Assembly (NCBI GenBank): GCA_903927855.1
Contig: CAIYOL010000193.1
Location: forward strand, 1 to 11,521
DNA: 11,521 nucleotides
Reading direction: 5' to 3'
From: an uncultured Planctomycetota bacterium
GTDB taxonomy: Bacteria > Planctomycetota > Phycisphaerae > Sedimentisphaerales > Anaerobacaceae
The translations under genes and the position numbers were made by a program. Of this stretch, positions 5,766 through 11,521 are shown piece after piece. The notes under the pieces are model-generated. The model searched no databases. It worked only from the letters and a program-made list of their open reading frames with translations, and had not been told where the DNA came from. Each line of letters begins with the position of its first letter. Position 1 is the stretch's first letter.

Positions 5766-8700
5766 ATGAGCGAAGAAGAAACTATCAAATCGGGGCCAAA
5801 GAAGAAAACTAAGACGAGAATACTCAGGCTGGCGGCGGCACTTGCGGTCGTGGTGATTGTACTGGCGGTTCTTGCCGTGCCGTGGTTTGTGTCATCCGAG
5901 AATGGGCGGAGGATGATATTGGCCAAAATCAACAGCTCGATTGACGGGAAGATGGATTTTGCCGGTCTTACAATGGGCTGGTGGAGCGGCGTAAGGGTTA
6001 CGGACATTGGTTTTAACGACAGCGCGGGGCAGGTTTCCGTTCGGGTCAGGCAAATCACAACGAAGCCGCATTACGGCTCTATTTTAACGGGGGGTTTGTC
6101 GCTGGGCGAAACAGAAATATTGGAGCCAAGGGTAGAAGTTAATCTTGCCCGTCCGCAGGCGCAAAAGCCACAGCGTCCTCAACAGGAAAAGTCACAGGCT
6201 GTTGCCCTGCCAATCAAAAAAGTCGAGATGATTGTCAGGGACGGTGATTTGAAAGTTACCGACGCCGAAGCCCGAAGCGTTGAGCTTGCGCAGATAAACT
6301 CGCGGTTAAATTTACAATCGCCGGGAGAGCAGGCGGATTTCGATTTGAATCTGGCTGTGGTTGGCGGCGGGAAGAAATCGGAGATTTCCGCAAACGGAAA
6401 AGTAATTCCCGGGCGAGGGTGGAAGTGGGAAGGGACCAGCGGGAAAATTGCTGTTGAGGTTAACGATTTGGAACTCGGGTCACTATCGCCGATTTTTGAG
6501 ATGGCGGGGGTTGATGTCAGGGCTGCAGGTAAAGTTTCGGGTAGTGCTGAGGGCGAAATCAGTCAGGGCAAACTTGAAAAGATGCGGGCGGAGGTCGCCG
6601 GCAGTAATCTGGATGTGGACACCGTCAAATTAACGGGCGGGCGAATCAAGACAAGCCAATTAGGCGTTAATGTGAAACTGGCGCGGGCCGGGGATATGAT
6701 AAATATAGAGAACTTTGATATCAAGTCGGACTGGTTTACGGCGGATGGGCGAGGCACTATCCCTACGACTATTGGTTCACTGGATGAGTTTTTGAAGACG
6801 GATTCGAGTTTAAGCGGCCGTTTTGAGTTAGATGCAGCGCAGCTTTTCACCCAGATGCCAAAGGTGGTTGGACTTAAAGAAGGGACAAATGTAACTTCCG
6901 GGGTGTTAAAGGGTGACATTGAAACCATGATGGAAGCTGGAAAAAGGAAAATCAGGGGACAGACAAACCTTGAGCGGCTGGCGGGAGTGGTTGGCGGAAA
7001 GACGATAGCTTTGTCGGAGCCGGTACGTGTGGAAGCGGAAATCACATCGGAAAAGAACAGTGTAAGATTCGACAAGTTAGAGTTGTCTTCGGCGTTTGCC
7101 AAAATCAATTGCAGCGGCACAACACAATCGTTCAAATACGGTGGTGATATTGATTTGGCGAAATTCCAGGCTGAGCTGGGACAGTTCGTGGATACAAAGG
7201 GATACGGAGTAGCCGGTGAGCTTTCCGGACAAGGTGAAGTGGCTATCGCGGAAGACAAGATTTCGGCGGCGGGTTCATCGGCGGTTAAGAATTTCCGGCT
7301 AAGCTCAGCGGAAGGAGTGAGCGCATTAGAGCCGGCGGCGGATATAGGTTTTTCTGTTGCAGTTGAGCGCAGCAAAAATGTTCTGGATGTTGATTTTATA
7401 AAGGCGAAGGCGAGTCTGGGCGAGGTCAATATAAAAGATGCGGTCCTGCCGCTGGGCAAAGAGGTCCAAAAGGATATGAGTTTAGATGTTTCTGCAAATA
7501 ATATTGATTTGCAGAAGGCGCAGCCGTTTGCGGTTTTGTTAGCAGGTTTTCCGAAAGAGATGCAGTTATCGGGGACGGCCGGGGGGCAAATAGCCGTCCA
7601 CTCAAAAAAAGAAAGATATTACATCACAACAGACGGGACGCAGGTTAAAAATCTGAAGGTCAATTATCCGGGGAAGGCGCCTTTTGAGCAGAAAGCGGTT
7701 TCGGCGGTTTTTGATGCGGAGGCCGATTCGGTTGGGAAGACTATAATCGTCAAGAAGTTCCAGTTAGACAGCGACCAGATAAAGATTCAAGGCCAGTTCA
7801 GCAAGACGGACGAGGGCGGCAAGACCAAGGTGGAAAGCCGGGCCGAGTGTGAATACGACTGGGCAGCGGTCAGCACAGTTGCCGCCCCTATTCTGCCCAA
7901 AGGCCTTGCTTTGAAGGGCAAGAGAAAGGATACGATAACATTCGGTTCACAATGGCCGACGAATGACCCTAACAAGATGCTTGCTAATATGAGCGGCTCG
8001 TCCAAGCTCGGTTTTGACAGTGCTGAGTATATGGGACTGCAAATCGGCGCAGCGGAGATAGTCGCAAATATCGACAAAGGCAAGCTGACGATTCCGCCGT
8101 TTTCAACAACCGCAAACAACGGTACGCTTAATTTTGGCGCAAACGCAGATTTCAGTCAAAGCCCTGCGCTTTTGACGATTCCTAAGCCAATGAATATTGT
8201 AAAGGATGTGCAGATAAATGACCGTGTTGCGGCGGCGCTGCTCAAAAATGTAAATCCGATATTTGCAAACTCCCGCAATGCTCAGGGTGTCGCCAATCTG
8301 GAATGTCGTGAGCTGGCGATACCTCTTAGCGGCGGTTCGGAAAACGATACGAGGATGGACGCGACCGTCTCGATAAAGAACCTGAAATTGCAATCACCTT
8401 TGCTGGAGGTATTGTCGATAGCGCTTAAAAGAAACATGAGCAGCGGCATGGCGCTGCGTCCAAGCCAGTTTGTAATGAAGCAAGGCGTTCTTAGCTATGA
8501 CAAAATGCAGGTCGATGTTGGCGATACGTCACTTATCTTTGCCGGTAAAATGGGGCCAGGCAACAAGATGAAGGTTACGATGACTTTGCCCGGACTTGGC
8601 GGCATTGCATTGAAGGGTACAAAGGACAAACCCGAAATAGACCCTGTCACAATGGCACAACTAATTCTTGAACAGCAACTGCTCAACAGCGGACGTGAGG

Positions 8701-8804
8701 GTCAACCGCAGGAGGCCAATCAGGCACAGCCGCAACAGGAGCAGCCATTGGATGAGTTGATAAATAAGGCCTTGGAAAAACCTCATAAGAAGAAAAAGAA
8801 ATAA
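5766..8804 (+). CDS. Large AsmA-like membrane-anchored envelope protein
   Basis: A 1012-residue protein with a short Lys/Arg-rich cytoplasmic start, one transmembrane helix (about residues 20-42, LRLAAALAVVVIVLAVLAV) and a long periplasmic part of repetitive beta-strand segments (patterns such as 'GxVxGxxxxDLxxFxAELG', 'LKGDIET', 'LSGTAGGQIAV'). The region after the helix (NGRRMILAKINSSIDGKMDF ... GWWSGVRVTDI) and the C-terminal block (MKQGVLSYDKMQVDVGDTSLIFAGKM then VTMTLPGLGG) fit the AsmA/AsmA_2 style. AsmA-like proteins (AsmA, YhdP, TamB, YdbH) carry phospholipids between membranes or help outer-membrane assembly. The extreme C-terminus is Gln-rich and ends in a Lys cluster (KPHKKKKK). 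ATG 5766 was chosen for its GGGGA 8 nt upstream; an in-frame TTG at 5751 lies in front of that site. Exact subfamily is unresolved. Confidence 0.8.
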   Translation: MSEEETIKSGPKKKTKTRILRLAAALAVVVIVLAVLAVPWFVSSENGRRMILAKINSSIDGKMDFAGLTMGWWSGVRVTDIGFNDSAGQVSVRVRQITTKPHYGSILTGGLSLGETEILEPRVEVNLARPQAQKPQRPQQEKSQAVALPIKKVEMIVRDGDLKVTDAEARSVELAQINSRLNLQSPGEQADFDLNLAVVGGGKKSEISANGKVIPGRGWKWEGTSGKIAVEVNDLELGSLSPIFEMAGVDVRAAGKVSGSAEGEISQGKLEKMRAEVAGSNLDVDTVKLTGGRIKTSQLGVNVKLARAGDMINIENFDIKSDWFTADGRGTIPTTIGSLDEFLKTDSSLSGRFELDAAQLFTQMPKVVGLKEGTNVTSGVLKGDIETMMEAGKRKIRGQTNLERLAGVVGGKTIALSEPVRVEAEITSEKNSVRFDKLELSSAFAKINCSGTTQSFKYGGDIDLAKFQAELGQFVDTKGYGVAGELSGQGEVAIAEDKISAAGSSAVKNFRLSSAEGVSALEPAADIGFSVAVERSKNVLDVDFIKAKASLGEVNIKDAVLPLGKEVQKDMSLDVSANNIDLQKAQPFAVLLAGFPKEMQLSGTAGGQIAVHSKKERYYITTDGTQVKNLKVNYPGKAPFEQKAVSAVFDAEADSVGKTIIVKKFQLDSDQIKIQGQFSKTDEGGKTKVESRAECEYDWAAVSTVAAPILPKGLALKGKRKDTITFGSQWPTNDPNKMLANMSGSSKLGFDSAEYMGLQIGAAEIVANIDKGKLTIPPFSTTANNGTLNFGANADFSQSPALLTIPKPMNIVKDVQINDRVAAALLKNVNPIFANSRNAQGVANLECRELAIPLSGGSENDTRMDATVSIKNLKLQSPLLEVLSIALKRNMSSGMALRPSQFVMKQGVLSYDKMQVDVGDTSLIFAGKMGPGNKMKVTMTLPGLGGIALKGTKDKPEIDPVTMAQLILEQQLLNSGREGQPQEANQAQPQQEQPLDELINKALEKPHKKKKK

Positions 8805-8855
8805 CAGACTATTTATATTGTTGATAAGTTTTCCATGCGAGGTTTCATTGACGGT

Positions 8856-9272
8856 TCATTCACCGATGATTTTTACCAGCGCCCGTTTTTTTCTTTTTCC
8901 ATCGAATTCGCCGTAGAAGATTTGCTCCCACGGGCCGAAATCGAGCCGGCCGTCGGTTACTGCGACGACGACTTCCCGGCCCATTATGGTGCGTTTTAAG
9001 TGGGCATCGGCATTATCTTCGGCGCCGTTGTGGCGATACTGCGAATATGGTTTTTCGGGGGCGAGTTTTTCCAGCCAAACTTCGAAGTCGTGATGCAGGC
9101 CGGATTCGTCGTCATTGATGAAGACGCTTGCGGTGATGTGCATAGCGTTGACAAGACACAGGCCGTCTTTGATGCGGCTTTCCCGCAGGCAATCTTCAAC
9201 CTGCGGCGTAATGTTAATAAATTCCCGCCTTGTTTTTGTATTAAACCAAAGCTCTTTTCTGTAGTTTTTCAT
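8856..9272 (-). CDS. yjbQ: YjbQ/UPF0047 family protein
   Basis: A 138-residue member of the YjbQ family, small trimeric proteins of poorly defined role; some are annotated as secondary thiamine-phosphate synthase because E. coli YjbQ showed that weak activity. Conserved residues are in place: [14 protein letters not shown] with His45 and Thr47 (37-50), His81, NADAH (87-91), [11 protein letters not shown] (107-117) and EFDGKRKKR (122-130). The familiar 'HTTA' and 'W-Q' positions read HITA and WEQ. The ATG at 9272 overlaps the glycosyltransferase stop (ATGA) and has AAGGAA 8 nt upstream, so the two are translationally coupled. It ends 51 bp from the convergent AsmA-like gene, with no clear terminator between them. 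Confidence 0.92.
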   Translation of the reverse strand: MKNYRKELWFNTKTRREFINITPQVEDCLRESRIKDGLCLVNAMHITASVFINDDESGLHHDFEVWLEKLAPEKPYSQYRHNGAEDNADAHLKRTIMGREVVVAVTDGRLDFGPWEQIFYGEFDGKRKKRALVKIIGE

Positions 9273-10435
9273 AATGGTTTTTCCTTCAGCAGCTTTCGGT
9301 AGACTGCTTCGATGGTGTCGACCATTGTATTTGGAGCGAATTTTTCTTTTACGAATTCGCAGCCTGCGGAGCCGAGTTTATCTCTTAGGTTTTTATTTTC
9401 AATCAATTCTGCGCAGGCCTTTGTTAACTGTTCGACATTTTTAGGTTCGATGAGCCGGCCGGTGTTTTCATTTACGACTTCGCGGGCACCATCGACGTCG
9501 AAAGAGACGGCCGGTTTGCCGCAGAGCATTGCCTGGGGCAGTGTGCGGGCAAGGCCTTCACGCAGTGAGCAATGAACGAGAATATCCGAAGATGCGATGA
9601 CGAGCGGGATTTGGTGCGGCGGGAGAAGGCCTGTGAATTTGATTCTGTCGGACAGACCTAAACTGCCAACCTGATTTTTGTAATACTCCGAGAGATTGCC
9701 GTCGCCGACGAAAAGCCAGACGGCGTTTTTGTATAGTTTGGAGAGCTGTTTGGTTGATTCGATAATATAGTCATGGCCTTTGAGCATAAACAGACGCGAG
9801 ATGGTAACAAGCACGACAGCATCTTCGGCGATTCCGTATTTTAAGCGGAATACTCTTCTGAGTTTTTCAGAGATTGGCTGGAGGAAATCGGCCTCTTCGA
9901 TGGCAGAATAGGCGGTTGCGAACTGTTCCGGGTGGCCGATGCCTGCGGCGAAGGCCTGAGCGGTCATTGCATTGGCGACGCTGATAAAGAAATCGGTCCG
10001 CTTCGCGGCGGATTTTTCGACGGCGATATAGAATTTATTTATTAATTCGTTCTGATATGGATGAAAAGCGAGGCCGTGGATTGTATGGACGATTTTCGTA
10101 TTGCGCAAGCTGTGTGCGGCGAAACGGCCTAAGATGCCCGCTTTTGCGGAGTGGGTGTGGACAATATCAGGATGGATTTCTGCGAGACGCTTTTTTATTG
10201 CTCGATAAGCTGGAATATCATAAGCCGGGTTAATTTGCCGGCGTAACGAGTCAATCACAATTGTTTTATATTTTTGATTTCTGGTTTGTTGAAATAATTC
10301 CCCTTCCGGCCCTAATGCGGGACCAGTGATGAGGGTGACATCGTGGCCGCGCTGTGTGAGGAGCTTGCAGGTTATAAGAGTATTTTCCTGCGCGCCGCCA
10401 AGAATTAAACGAGTTATTATATGGACGATCTTCAT
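9269..10435 (-). CDS. GT4-family glycosyltransferase (GT-B fold)
   Basis: A 388-residue retaining glycosyltransferase that probably adds a sugar to a cell-surface glycan or lipid on the cytoplasmic face. N-terminal Rossmann domain: [20 protein letters not shown] with the acceptor-loop GGAQ (13-16), [18 protein letters not shown] (90-107) and VHTIHG (116-121). C-terminal nucleotide-sugar domain: [13 protein letters not shown] (211-223, donor-phosphate Arg214/Lys219), LFVGDG (241-246), FTGLLPP (267-273) and [14 protein letters not shown] (290-303). In the E-x7-E motif the first Glu is E293 but the second position is Gln301. No Shine-Dalgarno lies at the usual distance; GGAG is about 19 nt upstream. 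It is 39 bp after the lipoprotein gene and overlaps yjbQ by 4 nt. Sugar and acceptor cannot be told. Confidence 0.92.
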   Translation of the reverse strand: MKIVHIITRLILGGAQENTLITCKLLTQRGHDVTLITGPALGPEGELFQQTRNQKYKTIVIDSLRRQINPAYDIPAYRAIKKRLAEIHPDIVHTHSAKAGILGRFAAHSLRNTKIVHTIHGLAFHPYQNELINKFYIAVEKSAAKRTDFFISVANAMTAQAFAAGIGHPEQFATAYSAIEEADFLQPISEKLRRVFRLKYGIAEDAVVLVTISRLFMLKGHDYIIESTKQLSKLYKNAVWLFVGDGNLSEYYKNQVGSLGLSDRIKFTGLLPPHQIPLVIASSDILVHCSLREGLARTLPQAMLCGKPAVSFDVDGAREVVNENTGRLIEPKNVEQLTKACAELIENKNLRDKLGSAGCEFVKEKFAPNTMVDTIEAVYRKLLKEKPL

Positions 10436-10474
10436 TTTACAAACGTCGGATAAACTCCGTCCTCTACTTGATAA

Positions 10475-10888
10475 TCATTTGGTCAGATGTTTGATTATTT
10501 CTTCAATATCTTTTTTCGGAATGGAATTAATATCCAACGAAGATTGTGAAATATTATCAATTTCCATCGTCGCAGAAAGCATATCTGATTTATATTTAAT
10601 CCTGACCTTTCCGTTTTCCAATTGCTGCAAATCAAATTTTTTCAGGTCAATGCCACAATTCGGTGAGTTGTAATCAGAACAAAAATTTTCTATATCTTCT
10701 ATTGAATCCGGCGAATTACCTTTTACTGACATATACAGTGAAGATACCGCCATGAATTTATTTAGATCGTTGAAATCAGGCCAGTTTTTCACTGACAGGT
10801 TTGGCGAATTTGATGAGCATCCCGCCAAGGTTAGATTAGACAGCAATAAACATACAAGTAATAAGTTGAGTTGGGTTTTTTCAGTCAT
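10475..10888 (-). CDS. Small lipoprotein of unknown function
   Basis: A 137-residue protein with a type II signal peptide: hydrophobic run LNLLLVCLLLSNLTL (7-21) and lipobox LAGC with the lipidated Cys at 24, followed by Ser-Ser, which does not favour inner-membrane retention by the Asp+2 rule. The mature part is hydrophilic and mixed alpha/beta, with two further cysteines in the FCSDYNSPNCGID segment that could form a disulphide. No family recognised. Base composition is clearly AT-rich, about 36% GC over 10501-10860 by my count, against 50-57% in sampled stretches of its neighbours, which suggests recent gain or relaxed constraint. It has no evident Shine-Dalgarno. It lies between truA (22 bp upstream) and the glycosyltransferase. 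Confidence 0.75.
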   Translation of the reverse strand: MTEKTQLNLLLVCLLLSNLTLAGCSSNSPNLSVKNWPDFNDLNKFMAVSSLYMSVKGNSPDSIEDIENFCSDYNSPNCGIDLKKFDLQQLENGKVRIKYKSDMLSATMEIDNISQSSLDINSIPKKDIEEIIKHLTK

Positions 10889-10910
10889 AACATTTTTCGC
10901 GACAACAAAA

Positions 10911-11521
10911 TCAATATTTAATCCACATTAAGCACAGGCCGGCAGCGGGGGCGATGGGGCCGGCGGCTTTGCGGTCTTTCGCTTCGATAATTTCGTTTAT
11001 CTTTTCTGGTTTCCATTTGCCCCTGCCGACTTCGACCAAAGTTCCGACGATATTTCTGACCATATTATACAGAAACCTGTCGGCTTCGATATCTATATAA
11101 ACCCACTTATCATCCTGTTTAACCTCGCATTTCATTACGGTTCGGACAGAGTTGTCGCGTTTGTCGGCGGCGGAGGCGAAGGACTTGAAGTCTTTTGTGC
11201 CGAGGAGCATTTTTGCGGCGGCGTCCATCGCGGCGATATCGAGGGGTGCTGGTCTGTGCCAGCAATTTCGGGTCTTCAGGACGTTTCGGTTTTTGCCGGT
11301 GAAGATTGTGTAGCGGTACAGCTTGCACTTAGCCGAGCCGGAGGCATCGAAGTCCTTATCAACTTCAACGGCTTCGGTAACGACGATGTCACGCGGGAGG
11401 CGATGATTGAGCGCCTTGACAAAATTGTCAGTCGGTATCGGCGAGTCGAGAGAGAAGTTTGCGACCTGTCCGAGTGCGCTGACGCCGGCATCAGTTCGGC
11501 TGGCGCCGCTTACCTTGATGA
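10911..11521 (-). CDS. truA: tRNA pseudouridine(38-40) synthase TruA, 5' end outside the window
   Basis: Converts uridines 38-40 of the tRNA anticodon arm to pseudouridine. One uninterrupted minus-strand frame runs from the right edge to the TGA at 10913-10911, about 202 codons; internal Met codons are not starts. Read in order: KVSGASRTDAGVSALGQVA with the catalytic Asp encoded at 11490-11492, then SLDSPIPTDNFVKALNHRLP, DIVVTEAVEVDKDFDASGSA, KCKLYRYTIFTGKNR, PAPLDIAAMDAAAKMLLGT with KDFKSFAS, RFLYNMVRNIVGTLVEVGRG and GPIAPAAGLCLMWIKY. These are the standard TruA blocks. The usual His after RTDAGV is Ser here. About 45-60 N-terminal residues are missing beyond the edge. First known gene of the truA-lipoprotein-GT4-yjbQ series. 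Confidence 0.96.
   Translation of the reverse strand, partial: IKVSGASRTDAGVSALGQVANFSLDSPIPTDNFVKALNHRLPRDIVVTEAVEVDKDFDASGSAKCKLYRYTIFTGKNRNVLKTRNCWHRPAPLDIAAMDAAAKMLLGTKDFKSFASAADKRDNSVRTVMKCEVKQDDKWVYIDIEADRFLYNMVRNIVGTLVEVGRGKWKPEKINEIIEAKDRKAAGPIAPAAGLCLMWIKY

Noticed and set aside
6563..7459. 298-codon minus-strand frame inside the AsmA-like gene
   Set aside because: A Ser/Pro/Thr-rich reverse reading of a gene whose plus-strand frame is continuous with a membrane helix and AsmA-like ends.
8805..8855. Bidirectional terminator between the convergent AsmA-like and yjbQ genes
   Set aside because: Only a 7-bp AAACCTC/GAGGTTT complementarity with a long loop was found, and no T-tract, so a terminator cannot be supported.
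11119..11491. Apparent split of truA into several short frames, suggesting a frameshift
   Set aside because: Hand translation shows a single open minus-strand frame from 11521 to 10911 with all TruA blocks in order; the other frames are shadows.

Overview
The window looks like ordinary chromosome of a Gram-negative-type (diderm) bacterium of roughly 50% GC. Evidence for two membranes is a MacA-like periplasmic adaptor, a large AsmA-like protein and a lipoprotein with a lipobox. The gene mix and protein style (S2 with a long acidic tail, AsmA-like protein next to frr, truA with a GT4 glycosyltransferase and YjbQ) suggest the Planctomycetota/PVC group, possibly an anaerobic Phycisphaerae-like lineage. 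That placement is an impression from protein style and was not tested by any search.

Layout. Bases 1-1975 (minus strand) hold an efflux module read right to left: a TetR/CecR-type repressor, a MacA/HlyD-type membrane fusion protein, and the first 18 codons of a MacB-like ABC ATPase that runs off the left edge. The genes overlap by 4 nt or sit 2 nt apart, so they form one operon. A good sigma70-type promoter (TTGACT-17-TATATT) lies just upstream, with its -10 box inside a perfect 16-bp-arm palindrome, almost certainly the repressor's own operator. Bases 2051-2432 are a gene-free, hairpin-rich spacer between this operon and the divergent housekeeping operon.

Bases 2433-5657 (plus strand) are the classic translation cluster rpsB-tsf-pyrH-frr (ribosomal protein S2, EF-Ts, UMP kinase, ribosome recycling factor), driven by a TTGACA-17-TATTTT promoter with a short leader and a strong Shine-Dalgarno before a GTG start. 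It is followed on the same strand by a 1012-residue AsmA-like envelope protein (5766-8804).

Bases 8856-11521 (minus strand, convergent) hold truA (5' end beyond the right edge), a low-GC lipoprotein of unknown function, a GT4 glycosyltransferase and a YjbQ/UPF0047 protein. The last two overlap by 4 nt.

I do not see a clearly novel system: no CRISPR array, insertion sequence, tRNA, rRNA or phage gene is visible. The most interesting parts are the double-dyad operator, the structured spacer 2071-2394 that could encode an RNA, and the AT-rich orphan lipoprotein inside the truA cluster.
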